The notes under the pieces: generated by a model
The model's input: the letters and a program-made list of their open reading frames with translations, nothing else
Database searches by the model: none
What the model was told of the DNA's origin: nothing
In this document: positions 36,261 to 48,095 of the stretch, in pieces
How positions within the stretch are numbered: position 1 is the stretch's first letter
Layout of the letters: the number at the start of each line of letters is the position of its first letter
Translations under genes and position numbers: made by a program
Assembly: GCA_020698575.1 (NCBI GenBank)
Contig: CM036246.1
Span: 2,385,001 to 2,449,000, forward strand
Source of the DNA: Bostrychus sinensis
Lineage: Eukaryota; Chordata; Actinopteri; Gobiiformes; Eleotridae
Length of the DNA: 64,000 nucleotides
Reading direction: 5' to 3'

Positions 36261-37099
36261 ACTAGAACAACTAACTTCAGCTTCTACTACTTCCAGAACT
36301 AGAGCAATATCTCATTGTTTAGGATTTACAATTTGTAATATTTCTTTTCTATTGTGTTAGACTATGGTCATGCAGTCGCGCAGTGAGGCAGCAAGTAGAC
36401 CTTTGTCAAAATTGCTTGTTTGCCAGCCAAAAATGGACTAAAAGAACCAAAAACTTCAATTTTTGGTACAGACAATGACTTTTGTACTGCGTAAACCACA
36501 AACCCATGGGGCATCTTAGTGATTATTTGAGTTATGTATTCTAACTTCAGTTACGTTTAAGTTTGTTAGTGTCACTATACTAATGTATCATCACTTCTAC
36601 TCTTCCTCATTTACACCAGTATGTGTTCATATTATCTAGTTCAAAGTTCAAACTAAAAAGAAGTGCACAACAAATAGTAAATGTTCATTTTCGTAGAATT
36701 TTATTATAACAACCCCAGAGTTTGAACTTCATCTAACATACAGCATGTACTTAAATCAATATGTGACTAAATGAACATGATACAGTATGACAGAATAAGA
36801 TTATGGGTGTGGGATATGTGTTGGTGATTCCTGACAGCGTTTATTAACCTGAATGACACTAAATAGATGGCTGGAGGTAAGTGGTCCCCCTCACGAGCTC
36901 CATTCCAGCTGCAGAGGTTGCACAGGTCATGGGTGTTCTCTCCGGGACCCTGTGGGACATCAAATACAGTGCACATTACAATCACATGCTTTAACAAAGT
37001 TTTCATTCTCTTGGTCTGCATTTTCTTCAGACAAGCAGCACCTTTAACATTATTATATCTATTGCTACACAGACAATTACTCTTGTCCAAAATGTTTTT

Positions 37100-37375
37100 A
37101 AGAGGTCCAATAGTATGCTTTTTTCAGGCTTTTTGAAATAGTGTTGGACTCCATTAGTATTTCAGGTTTTATAACTTACTGCTTTGTAGTGACAGTGGTT
37201 TAAGGCTGAAATGATCAGACGAGTCTGGTGACGGTGTATGGGCTTTAGAAACGCACAGGAGCACTTCCTGGTTCCACAATACTACTCCAGGTATGTTTTT
37301 GAGGGGAAACAACATTATAACATGGTTAAAAGCTCAGGAAAGTGATTTAACAGGAGCCTTTAAATGTTATAGAAG
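37100..37375 (-). repeat. Truncated TAAAGGTCCC element
   Basis: On the - strand it carries AACCATGTTATAATGTTG and the AATGGAGTCCAACACTATTT phrase of the elements at 8874 and 12883, with the middle deleted. Confidence 0.55.
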
Positions 37376-37975
37376 CTTAAGGCTCGTCCTCTAACCCCAC
37401 TGACAATCTCATTTTAAATCTGAATGACAGTATACAGTAATACTGTATAGGTGGCCATAGCTCTAGCATGACCACCCAGACTAGTACATAAAACACCACA
37501 ATACAGTGTATTATGAGCAGCTCTTTACTTCTTTCTGAACTGGGACAGCAGCAGAGGTCAGTTGTACAAAGACTTGTGTAGAAAGTGGGTTTGTTAGAAT
37601 GTGGTTGTTGCGTCGGACGTCAGCAGGACTTTACTGTTGTTAAAATGGAAAGAGGACGAAGAAAAAAATCCCACAGAGGACTGGACAACAAGGACTTCAG
37701 CAGAACAACAGGTGTCGAAGGAACGCACTAAACTCTGTTAATCAGGTCAAAGAAGTTATTAAATTGTCTCTGTATTATGTTCCACTTGCTGTGCTGCAGA
37801 TAAACTGTGACAGGCTGGTATCCAGCAAGTTGATTGGAAACAGTTTGCTGTGGCTGAGAAACCAGGCTCTCCTGGGATGGGATACAGTATTTGGCAGCAA
37901 GTGAACATGGAAAGGAAAGCGTAAAGATTTAAGAGAGTTAGACAATGGTCAAATTGTGATAGTTACCATACTGTC
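37376..37975. other. Intergenic, nothing recognised
   Basis: No supported feature on either strand. Confidence 0.4.
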
Positions 37976-37978
37976 ATT

Positions 37979-38325
37979 TGAAACTGTGGCTCTTCTAGAG
38001 GTACTCAGGGAGAGTCTGCTGCCATTCAAGTCCTGATTTAGTTTAATTTAGAACCCGTTTTATTCCAGTTTTAGCCTGCTTCAGTTGGGGTTAGTCCTGG
38101 TCTAGCACTAGTTTAGTGATCATCTTGTTTTAGTCTTGGATTAGTCATGGTGTAATAGCCCTGGTTGTATCCTGGTTTATCCAAGATTTTGACCTGGTTA
38201 AGTCCTGGTTTAGTGGACAAAGTCTAGTGTAGATCAGTGCTTAGTCCTGGTTTTGTTCTGGATTTGTCCAGGTTAAATCCTAGTTTAGTCCAGATTTAGA
38301 CCTGGTTTTCGTCTTGATTTACTTA
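37979..38325. mobile_element. Truncated MITE of the TTTAGTCC family
   Basis: Starts with GAAACTGTGGCTCTTCTAGA and continues with degenerate CCTGGTTTAGTCC units. It lies just 3' of the FKBP2-type gene (which is on the - strand) and may supply its 3' flank. Confidence 0.55.
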
Positions 38326-38433
38326 AAGCTGGTCATTGGAAGGCCTCAGCTGATAAGATGACACTGCTTTGTCTCTAATCACAAACCAAAGCACTCACCC
38401 CCGTGTATACCTGCACACCCCCAGGTGAGCCCC

Positions 38434-38835
38434 TCAGAGCTCGGCTCTCCTCTCGATGCTCAGCAGCTCCACCTCGAAGATAAGCGTGGCTCCTCCGGGG
38501 ATCTTCGGCGGCGCCCCCCGCTCTCCGTACCCGAGCTCCGCGGGGATTACCAGCTTCCTCTTCTCGCCCTCGCACATGCCCAGCAGCCCCTGGTCCCAGC
38601 CCTTGATGACCTGTCCCGTGCCCAGAGTGAAGGTGAACGGCCTGTCCCGCGGGATGCTGCTGTCGAACTCCGTCCCGTCCTCCAGCTTGCCGGTGTAGTG
38701 CATGTTTAACACGTCGCCCTTGCGGGACTTGATGGGGCAGTGATCCACGCGCTTTTTGATGCCGATCTGGAGCTTCTTCTTCTCGGCGCCGCTCACGGCC
38801 GCCACAGCCACGGCCAGCAGCAGCAGGACCCGCAT
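38434..38835 (-). CDS. fkbp2: fkbp2-type ER peptidyl-prolyl isomerase, single exon
   Basis: Encodes a complete 133-residue FKBP2 (FKBP13), a peptidyl-prolyl cis-trans isomerase of the ER lumen that binds FK506. Residues 1-16 (MRVLLLLAVAVAAVSG) are a signal peptide. The FKBP domain follows from about KKRVDHCPIKSRKGD. Pocket residues are visible: Tyr47 (HYTG), Phe57 and Asp58 (EFDSS), Val76, Ile77 and Trp80 (GQVIKGW), Tyr103 (LGYGERG) and Phe120. The C-terminus RAEL resembles the family's RTEL/HDEL retention signal. The reading frame is uninterrupted, with no intron in the coding region, whereas mammalian FKBP2 is divided among several exons. A possible 3' splice site (CCTGCCTCCTTGCAG) lies two bases before the ATG, so a 5' UTR intron remains possible. 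The gene is GC- and CpG-rich compared with its AT-rich surroundings. It could be a functional retrocopy, or the lineage may have lost the introns. Confidence 0.93.
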   Translation of the reverse strand: MRVLLLLAVAVAAVSGAEKKKLQIGIKKRVDHCPIKSRKGDVLNMHYTGKLEDGTEFDSSIPRDRPFTFTLGTGQVIKGWDQGLLGMCEGEKRKLVIPAELGYGERGAPPKIPGGATLIFEVELLSIERRAEL

Positions 38836-39021
38836 GTCTGCAAGGAGGCAGGGGTGCAGAGCTGAAGGAGGGCACTTGTGAGAGAGTCTGAGCAGTCTGA
38901 GCGAGGAATGAGCGCGACTGAGGCGGAGGTAAGAGCGGAAACACGGTGCACGTGACCCGGCTGCAGTTTGAACGGTGCTGCCGGAAACACGTCCGACTGA
39001 AAACACCACCTGCAACATTTG

Positions 39022-39026
<5 letters not shown>

Positions 39027-39056
<30 letters not shown>
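39027..39056. repeat. Poly-T run of about 30 bases
   Basis: An uninterrupted T run on the + strand (poly-A on the - strand), about 190 bases upstream of the FKBP2-type start codon. It is on the wrong side to be that gene's own retroposition tail. Confidence 0.9.
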
Positions 39057-39060
<4 letters not shown>

Positions 39061-39499
39061 CCAAGTAGCATGTACAAAACAAGTCAGGGTAGTATATCTG
39101 ACATAAAAATGGCAATTTTCAGTACAAAAATGGTGAAGTGACTAAATATTTTTGTACAGTAAATAATTTATAAAAGACAAACAAACCTGGCACAGGCAAA
39201 GCATCATGTTTAAAACAAGGATTATGAATTTTTTTGGTAGATCATGGCAGTTTTCTTGTTCACGTTAGAGACACGTTTAAGTGACTCAAAAATAGTAAAC
39301 CATGGAGTAGTACTTAAAGAGTAACTCACCCCTGGCCCAGGCCTGACTCCGCCCACTGCCAGAGATTGAAAACTGCTCAAAAAGTGGGCAGAGACCTGGC
39401 AGAGACAGAGGAGGAGAACTGAGGGAGGAGCAAGGCCTGGTCCTGTGACTGACAGCTGTCAGAGACCTCATGGACCTCCTCCACAGCAGGGTTGCCAAG

Positions 39500-39725
39500 T
39501 CCCAGAAATGGGGGAAAAAAATGCAGGACGTCTGGACTGATGTTTTATGTTCCTTTTATAATAACACAGTTGAAATATTGTGAGAAAGGCGTCGTGCGCC
39601 GCCGCAGTAACGTGTGCGTCAGATCGCGTCTTTATTTACTGGTATTATTTCAGCTGAGAGCTGTTTTTGATCGTATCTCCGCGAGTAAGAAATCGATTGT
39701 CATCAAACAAAAAGTGACTTAAAGC
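39500..39725 (+). repeat. Dispersed repeat shared with 50630-50870
   Basis: CAGGACGTCTG, GTTTTATGTTCC, the CGCGTC region, TCTCCGCGAGTAAGAAATCG and GACTGTCATCAAA-type words occur in the same order as at 50630-50870. Probably part of an old DNA transposon that also includes the 1455-1780 segment. Confidence 0.5.
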
Positions 39726-39782
39726 GTGGCAAGTTTAAAACACATCTGTGGAGTCAAATCTCTCCCCAGTGTCACTAATTTG

Positions 39783-40524
39783 CAGTGTTGGGTTAGTTAC
39801 TCAAAAAAGTAACTAGTTACAGATTACTAGTTACTCTTTTGAAAAGTAATATATTACTTTACTTGGTTACTGACTCGTGAAAATAACTTAGTTACTTTCC
39901 TTTTGGATTATTTCCTAACAGGAAGCCCAAATGAACCCAATTCAAAATAGAAGAAGCCTATAGCCTCACCATTGCTCTGACCAGCACTGTTATTTTATAC
40001 AGGCGTTCAAGTTTTTTTTAGCTGCATTCATTTCAGCAGCAGTGCAGCCTGACACAGCAAATACTGCCCTTTAGGTTCACCTGCCTCTGCTCCTGTGCAG
40101 CGTTCAAGTCCTGTGGACACAGTTTTATTTCACTACACTGAAGCTAAAACGCACTTGTTGTTAGCGCCAAAGCGGTGCAGGTCTCTTCTTTCCCCGCTGT
40201 CCCCGCTGACAGCAGCAGCTGCATGCGCCCCGACGCGCACGGACAGGACGAGTGGCCGCTGCGCGCATAAAGAGGAGCAGAGAAGGGAACGGATGAAAAT
40301 AAAGTAGAAAACGTATCAGCGCTATTCGTTTAATGCATTTTCATTCCGTGTCCTTGCGGTAAACTGCAGGTAAATGAAACTGACTGTAGTGACTGTAACG
40401 CAAGTAACTAATTGGGTATTTTGTTAGTAACTGTAATATTACTTACTGGGGGGCTCAAAAGTAACGCGTTACCCCCTTGACAATTGTAATCTCGTTACTT
40501 TGTAATGCGTTACTCCCAACACTG
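39783..40524. mobile_element. hAT-like non-autonomous element, perfect 8-bp TSD
   Basis: The termini CAGTGTTGGGTTAGTTACTC and GTAATGCGTTACTCCCAACACTG are inverted. CTAATTTG flanks both sides (39775-39782 and 40525-40532). The subterminal GTTAC/GTAAC repeats are typical of a widespread fish family. No transposase. Confidence 0.9.
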
Positions 40525-40532
40525 CTAATTTG

Positions 40533-41017
40533 TAAGTATATACTGTCATTGATCAGGCTCATTATGCCTTATTGTGCGCTGACACACAGGACAGTAGAAG
40601 CGCAGCCGTGAGAGGGGAGGGGGGCGGAGGAGACTGAACGGTAAATGCGGGGCTGAGTGGCGTGTTTAGGAAAAAGACCCACACCTGGCAACAGCAGGAC
40701 TGGGACGAGCGCGCGGGGGAGAGAGACAGCGAGGGCGTGGAGTGCACGGGGCGTGGGAGGAGATACTCGGCACAGGTGCGGTAAAGTGGTCAAATACTAC
40801 GTCACAGTTGCCTATCTGGAACTATTGAGCAGAAATCCCACTGTTTGACCCTAGGAGGGCAGCACTCTGACGGTTTTCACTACAAAATGTGAATTTAGAC
40901 CTTTTTTTTACAAAACAGTCAAACATAAGACTATAAATAGTGAGATGTATCACTAAAGCCCTGTTTGTACAGCTGATCAGCTCAAAAAAAATGGTGTAGG
41001 GGTGAGTTACTCTTTAA
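40533..41017. other. GC-rich intergenic segment
   Basis: Local GC rise near 40600-40760 with opposing ORFs but no recognisable product. Related words occur near the repeat at 39500, so part may be the same dispersed family. Confidence 0.35.
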
Positions 41018-41019
41018 TA

Positions 41020-42005
41020 AGGGTGCTCCGATCGATCGGCCGCCGATCATGATCGGCCGATCATGGCTAAAAATAGAGTGATCGGTGATCGGTAAAATGG
41101 GCCGATCAGAAGGGCCGATCAAATTACAATAAACACGCGAGGCTCTCACATTTACTGTCCTGCAACTCCGGTTTGATTAAACAGCAGTAGCGTTATTTTA
41201 GCAGTGTTTTTAAGTTAAGCCCTGGTTATAACTAACACAAACCTGCCCTGGAGGCGCTGCTTTGTGTCCCCGCTGTGTCCCCGCCTGCTTTAGGAGCGCA
41301 CGGGACAGAACGAGGCGCAGCAGTGCGTGTATTTGTAAACACCAACGTAAATAGAGCTACAGCTAACCCGCTAACAGTTACGTTAAAAGGATTAAGAAAG
41401 TTCAGAGTCTGCCTGTGTCTTGCTGCGCGGAGAAAACTGTGCGTTTTGTGGCTTAAACTGCACCAAATGGCTGCTAATGGAAAGAGAAAGTAAAAAGGCA
41501 GCCCATGTGTCCCCCGTGAGTCTAAGAGGAGCACCTTTCATCGTTGTCTTCTCTGCTCTTGTGCACGTTTTCTTCGTTCAGACGTTGTCAAAACTGGCAG
41601 CAGGAGCTGTCTGCTCTTTAGTCCACTGTGTTTCAACCTGGTTTGGCTGCGCGTTACGCGGACACAGGCGCTGCACCCCGGACTCGCATTAAAGGAACCA
41701 ATTAAGAACAGCTGATTTTTACATCAGCGGAGCATTCAAACAAAGCCACAGACACTGGGCACACATTAAAGACCAATAATGCAACAAAACCTCTTCTAAA
41801 ACAAAAATAAGTAGAATTTTGTTGTTCTTTTATATTTACAAAGGCTACAGTATTTTTCAAATGGAACTAATAATAGCCTGCATACAATACATTACTACAT
41901 TGAAGACCACGTGATCGGTATCGGCCATGATCGGTATCGGCCGATCACAGCAGAGGCTGATCGGTGATCGGTGATCGGCCTCAAAAACCCTGATCGGAGC
42001 ACCCT
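41020..42005. mobile_element. DNA transposon-like element with GATCGG-rich ends
   Basis: Perfect 14-bp termini AGGGTGCTCCGATC and GATCGGAGCACCCT, followed inward by many GATCGG/CCGATC units. The flanks read TA on both sides; no longer duplication is found. The interior has short ORFs on both strands without transposase motifs. Probably a non-autonomous element; superfamily not settled. Confidence 0.8.
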
Positions 42006-42690
42006 TAGTACTTAAATGTACATGTATGAATGAAATAGTAACAGAATAATTACAAGGCTGACAACAGCAGAAATATCAGAGTCCAGATTGTCCATGAAGG
42101 CAACATTTCCACAAGCCAAATATATATTTGATTTGCTATGCTTCACTGCATCTTTTCAGTCTGACACTAAAAGAACACTGAATAAAACAGGGTCAGGTCA
42201 TGGGTCTCGTCACATTTTCAGTGGACATGTAAAATAATTTGTAGTAAGTTTATCTATTATTCTTAAATATTACAGTCTGTGCACAGGTATTTCAAGGGCA
42301 AGATTTTAAAAAGTACTTTTTTGTGTGGGGGTTAACATTAATTTTAGGATATTTTTATTCTTTATTTTGGGGGCTTATGAATTTAAGATTTTGGAAAATG
42401 TAACCTTTAAGTTTATGCTGAAAAAAATTAAAATCCTTTTAAAGGATTTTAAAATAACTTGATTGACAATATGACAAGTGCATAAAATTGTTTTATTAAA
42501 AAGATACGTAATAAAACTAATTTAGATATGGACCGGTCATCTGGCTGCTAGATGTCCTTATAAACCAATGACTGTATATGAGGGACTTTTAGCATCTAAA
42601 AACGTGGAGTGGAGGTCTTGCCCTGTGTAAGTTTCAGTTCAGGTGAAGAGGGTACAAAGTCCTGGACCAACAACAGAGCTTCACTCAACA
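42006..42690. other. Intergenic, nothing recognised
   Basis: AT-rich, no supported feature. Confidence 0.45.
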
Positions 42691-42697
42691 CAAGTGA

Positions 42698-42862
42698 GTG
42701 GACCACCTCCAGTCTCTAATCTCAGCTGTTACACTGGTGTACCAAAGGAATCAGACACTTCTTTTGTTTTCTGAAAGGAGCCTAAAAGAGATTTTCCTGG
42801 TGAGCCAGAAGAACACAGATCCACAGGAACCACAGGAACCACAGGAACCAGCCAACAGTGGT
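42698..42862 (+). other. Possible exon, unassigned
   Basis: An open stretch reads MDHLQSLISAVTLVYQRNQT and ends near a good donor (GTAAGA at 42861). It includes three tandem copies of CACAGGAAC (42821-42849), giving QEPQEPQEP. No family is recognised, no convincing upstream acceptor was found and no other exon is nearby, so this is tentative. Confidence 0.2.
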
Positions 42863-43069
42863 AAGACAAAAACCTCTACTGACTCAAGACTGCTTTTGTA
42901 TCAGAACGTCTGACCCTGATGTGTATGGCGTAATATTTGTGCCACCTCCCATGCACAGTGTGACTGTTGCAAGCACATATCTTACCCTTTTTTTTTTTTT
43001 TTCGTGTGCGCTCAACTCTGTCTACACACTCGCTCAAAGTCTACCTAGGTGAGAGAGCGGGCAGGAAAA

Positions 43070-45765
43070 TCTCTATACTACAAGATACTTCACTGATAAT
43101 ATTTTATACCTGCTTGTAAACATAGAGTGGGTTTAACCATCATGACTACTACAGTTATCTTTCATAAAGGGAAAAGCCAAGCTAAACGCTAAAATAGAGA
43201 ATGGGTCAAGGCTATGACAGAGAATGCATTGTTACTGACAGCTAAAGTGCTTAACCATAAAGACTCACACTGGTCAGTTTTTGTCTATCATGAAAGGAGA
43301 AATATATCACAGGGATCAAACACTTCCAATGACAGATTTGAAAACTGGCCGCTTTGAGTTGCCGTATTACAGAGGGGGCCTGCGATTTTTTATTTATTTT
43401 TTGTCTCGTGTAATTTAAATTTTTTTTTTTTTATTGCAAATAAGTACAAACAAATAAGGCATCATACTATTATCATACAATTACATATTAACAACATATG
43501 AGAAAATAAACTAACTACAGAACAAAAGGGGCAACATATAAGACAATAACAACAAAATATTAGGGTGTGGCAGACACTACAGAGACTGATCTCACACACA
43601 AGTGCACACTTTTATTCTGAAAGTACTGAGGAGGGAAGTGAGTGTCCAGGGGAGTGGAAGCAGTTTCTCTTGTACCTTGAAAAGCAAAAAATACATTTAG
43701 TGAAGCACTGAGTGTTCCCGAATTTACTGATCTTCAAGGTGACTAATAAATTGAGCATGACTTGGATAAATGAGAACATCTGGTAAAGGTTAAAAGTACT
43801 AGAGGTCAATCGATATGGGTTTTTCTATCTGGCTGAAAGCGTTTGTATCATACGAGTGTAATGACAGGAGTTTCAGGAGGCCACCAACCAACCTACGGGC
43901 CTACTGTGTGTACACTGTCCCTTCCTTAGCATTGGCCCAAGACATCTCTTTCCATCCTAAAACTGCAGCTTTCCTCCCTGGCTTAAACCTTTGTTGGGGT
44001 ATTGTTGGCCTCTAGGACTTTCCTTACAGTGACCAGGATCAACTCTGGCTAAGTTTACAATCTTTTTTAGGCTTGAGGAGTTTGTTTTCTGGAGGACTAC
44101 AGCAGCGTCCTGTAGAGTTTGAGCAGGTCCTGTCGAGATGTGATGCACCTGTCTAGTCTCTCTGTGTGGCATGATGGTTTTGTGTTTACATCTATTGTTT
44201 ACTGGAGTTATTAAGGAAACTGCAATGACCCAATGCTGTTTGGAAACTGGCAACTTTAAAGTACCACATGTCATATTTGGGTGATGGTCAGTGAACAGGA
44301 AGTACAAAAACCATCATCTACAAGTTGGTCTGTATAAAATGTCAATGACAAACAAATGCCACTTCTTCTTATTATAAAAACACACACATATTATAACAGA
44401 AATCTAGTAAAATTTATTATATACATATATATTGTATTGTTATTGTGTAGTGGTATAATGTACACTGGATAATATGCATTGCTTACAGGATTATAGAGTA
44501 TATTATATGTATGTATTTATTAATAACAAAGAATATAATGTTGTAAAATGTTATAAAATATTGTATTTATTATTGTAATTGGTGATATATGAGATTGTAA
44601 TTTAAGACATGTTATATGATAAATATGCCCTACCTCTAAAATAAAAAATATATAAATTTGAAAGAAAAAAAAAACACTATATTATATTTTGCCATAGGGG
44701 TACGTGAGCTTGTTGCAGGGGGTACTTAGGATTATTTGATAATTTATAAACAAAATCATAAGAAAATATTTGCATTATATTCATTTTGAAATGCTGAAAC
44801 TTATGAGCGACCTGGGCCCTTCCTATAGGCAAACTAAGCAGCTGCATAGGGAACCACAGACATTAGCGGGCCCCAAGGCTTATTCATTATTTGCTTAACT
44901 GATTAATTTGCCAACTCTATTTGATAAACATTCAGGTAATAATATCCTGCCTGCTTTTGCCAGGCATTTTTCTTGATTATATTGTATATTGTATATGAGT
45001 TTTCACTTCCTGTTGGGCTCCTCAGTCAGTGTTTTATTACAATTAAATTAAAATGTTATATAGTCAACCTTTAATAGTCTCATAATCTGCTTAGGGCCCC
45101 TAAATGTTCAGGACTTGCACTGATTGTTACATATTTTAGCTGTAATAATTTGTTTCCAATGAGTTATTTTACATGAATTTACATGAGAGTAAATTGTAAT
45201 GAGTTTAAGAAAAAATAAAATTAAAATATAGAGTAAAATGTAAATAAAATGTAATAGGAATTTGTAAGAATGGAGAACTTTAATTTCAATTCAATTTTAA
45301 TGTTTTATTTTTATGTGAAATATGAGTTTAAAAGAAAAAAATGCAGGAGAATTAGTATTGTAAGACTGTAAGACTTGAAGTTGTTTATTATTTGTTTAAA
45401 TTCATGTTGATTTAATTTGTATGTTTAAAAACAAGGTGAATTCATAAGTATTCATGATAAAATAAATAAGAAACAAATAGATGTTGTGAACACTAGAGGG
45501 CGTAGACCTATGGTTTTGGAGTTTGCTCATGTATTTCACTTGAAGAAGTGTTTCTGTTGTTCATGACTTTGTTAATAAAGATGGACGCCGGAGCAACACG
45601 GTCGTTTTACCGTGTGTGGCGACGTCGAAGTTGTCCAAAAACAGTTTTGTCGTCCATTCTTTATTAGAAGAGGTTAAATTTAAGAACTCAAAGAACAAAC
45701 AGAAGAACAAGATTAGCCTCTACAAGTATATACAATAAAGTCAGTAAAAAATGTTTTTCAGTTCA
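43070..45765. other. Intergenic AT-rich sequence
   Basis: No gene could be supported. A MITE-like start (AGAGGTCAATCGATATGGGT) sits at 43801. An LTR-like fragment starting TGTTGTGAACACTAGAGGGC lies at about 45483 with a TTAATAAAGATGG further on; neither has resolved ends. Confidence 0.35.
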
Positions 45766-45769
45766 ATTC

Positions 45770-46080
45770 AGTTTTATTTGTACAGCCCAGTATCACAACA
45801 AAAGTCGCCTCAAAGGGCTTCACAAACAGTTGATCAAACATAAACACACAATCAGACTTAACACACAATCAACACAAACAATAACTACACTAAACTAAAC
45901 AGACCCAGGACACTCCTTCCCGGTAAGGAAAAACTCCTAAAAAAAACTGCTGTGGGAAAAAAAGAAGAAACCTTATGGAGCCCAAATTGAAGGAGAGATC
46001 CTCTCCCAGGACGGACAGGCAATGTGTCTAGGACTGTTAGTTCATTAGTTCATCTATAGGATCATAGATCAGCTCTGTAA
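45770..46080 (-). mobile_element. L2-type LINE 3' tail
   Basis: TTCAATTCAGTTTTATTTGT followed by ACAGCCCAGTATCACAACAA is the reverse complement of the LINE tail at 19055-19262. CCTTCCCGGTAAGGAAAAAC and TCCCAGGACGGACAGG follow as in the full 3' region. Confidence 0.65.
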
Positions 46081-46419
46081 GGATTCATCCAGATGGGAGT
46101 GGGGTGAGGTAGGTTGAGGAAGTCCATAGGATGCAGCAGGGCCTCATCCAGACAGGTGAGTGGGGTGAGGTCGATCCGGGAAATCCACTGGGACATTGTC
46201 ACTGGGACATCTGCCAGCAGCCAGGCATCTGAAACAGTCCCCACTCCCCCAGAGGGGAGCGGGAGAGAGGGACAACTTGTGAATAGCAATGAACTGATTG
46301 GAGATATAGAATATTAGATAATATTAATGACAGTGACAGAAGAGGAGCAGCAGATGAAACCAGAGGACAGGTTTTATTGAAGAATAATGAGAGGGTACTC
46401 ATGGGATGACAAAAGCAGG

Positions 46420-46757
46420 CACTGGATCCACTACAGTTCGTCTACCAGGACCACATGGGGGTGGAGGATGCTCTTCTGTACATGCTTCACCGGACTCTTT
46501 CGTTTTTAGATGGGACTGGAGGATATGTGAGGCTCATGTTCTTTGACTTCTCAAGTGCATTTAATACCATCCAGCCTCTGATCCTGAGCAAAGCTTGAAA
46601 AAATGGGTGTAGATCCTATTTTCATTGCATGGATCTATAATTACTTGACAGAGCAGCCACCATATGTCAGGCTGGAGATTACGGTTTCTCAAACAGTGGT
46701 GACCGACATTGGGGCCCCTGAGGGAACAGTATTATCCCCATTCCTATTCACATTCAT
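46420..46757 (+). pseudogene. Non-LTR reverse transcriptase fragment (Rex1/L2-like)
   Basis: Reads DPLQFVYQDHMGVEDALLYM, then FFDFSSAFNTIQP (the catalytic FxDxSxAFN motif). After a stop and frameshift it continues PPYVRLEI and GAPEGTVLSPFLFTFISH. It is interrupted, so inactive. It ends exactly where the duplicated arm A begins (46755). Confidence 0.8.
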
Positions 46758-47798
46758 AAGCCATCTTACCTGGTCAGTGAGCTCCTGAAAGGTGTACTCG
46801 AACCCTCTGGTGTTCTTCCTCTTCAGCCTGAACCAGAATGACCCCTGAGAGGCAGGCTCCCCACAGAGCGGAGCTCAGCTGGACTCCTCAGTGGCCTGGA
46901 CTGGGGGAGACTGACGGGCCTGTACAAGAAAAGGAAAATTTTGTTTTTAGGACATGATTCTGTGTTTCTCAGTCAGTTTAAAAGCGACACTGGCTTTTCC
47001 TTAAAACTCCACCTTACCTGCTCTCTCAGAAGGTCGGTCTGTGGCTCAGTCAGGTGAGGTTCAGCAGAGACAGTGGTCTGGGTCTGAACAGGACCAGAAA
47101 GAGTAATGATGAAAATAGTGAAAAGATTTCTCTGCCATCTGACTATTTGATCTATTGTTAGCATACACTTTAGCATCAGTCAGTGAATATAAACACACTG
47201 GTAGATAAAACCAAAAAATGTGAAGTAAGTTAATCATAGTTAAGTGGACATTTCTAAAGCTCTGCTCAATAATTAAAAATGACTTTGGGTTAGTTACCAA
47301 CAGTAAACAGACATGTTGTGCTGTGTCTGAAGCCCTCTGCTTGTTCTCTTTAGGTTGCTTTTCTGGACATAGGGTTTAGGAGGGCCGGGCTCCCCAGAGA
47401 CATCCACATCAATGAGCGGTGGATAGGGCCCTTTGCTGCAGGACTCCACGAAGTTCAGGAGTCCTCCACCAGTCTCTATCTCTGAGACCAGGGGCCGATT
47501 GAGCTTCTCCCACAGGCGCTGCATAATCTTACATCCCAGTTCAAGGCTGTAGGGACGAGGACGACCACTGGGGTAACTGTGAGGAGATAAAGTACTGTCA
47601 GCAATAATAACCAGCCAAATATTTTCATTAATTAGTAACACTTTAGAATAACTACTCAGTATGTGTTAGTTAAGGTATTATCAAGTTAAGTATTATCAAT
47701 TATCAATTACAAACAAATACTTCAACATTACACCATTGAGTTTTAAACATTGTTATTAATGTGAGAAGTTTGAGTAATAATAAGTTGATGAAATAAAC

Positions 47799-48095
47799 CA
47801 GTGATTCTCAAACTTCACCAGTACCAACTTTAATGGACTAAAATTAGCCTAAATCTGAACTAACCCAGGTGTAAATCAAGGGCTAAAATAGGAATTCAAA
47901 GAAAAATGCATTACAAGGACAAAACAGAGACTAAACAAGAACTGACCCAGGACAAATCAAGGACCACACCAGAACTAAAGCATGACTGAGCCAGGACTGA
48001 ACCACGACTAAACCCGAACTAAATAAGGACAAATCAAGGACTAAACCAGGAATAAAACAGAGTACCACCAGTGGTATCCCCAACACCAAGTTTGG
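47799..48095. mobile_element. MITE of the TTTAGTCC family inside arm A
   Basis: Starts CAGTGATTCTCAAACTTCAC and contains AGGACTAAACCAGG-type units to about 48060. The copy in arm B (60640-60790) is cut by the deletion, which breaks inside this element. Confidence 0.55.

Noticed and set aside
36767..37090. Cysteine-containing - strand ORF with DLCNLCSWNGAREGDH
   Set aside because: It looked faintly like a transferrin-type DLC.LC motif, but no other domain residue follows, and splice-like signals exist on both strands. Not enough to call an exon.
38375..39115. Longer ORFs overlapping the FKBP2-type gene on both strands
   Set aside because: They are other frames of a GC-rich gene, with low-complexity Arg/Gly/Pro content; the FKBP frame is unambiguous.
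41232..41692. Opposing ORFs inside the GATCGG element
   Set aside because: No transposase motif and no continuation beyond the local GC-rich patch.
45483..45641. Possible LTR starting TGTTGTGAACACTAGAGGGC
   Set aside because: Ends in CA and has an AATAAA, but no matching duplication or second copy was found.
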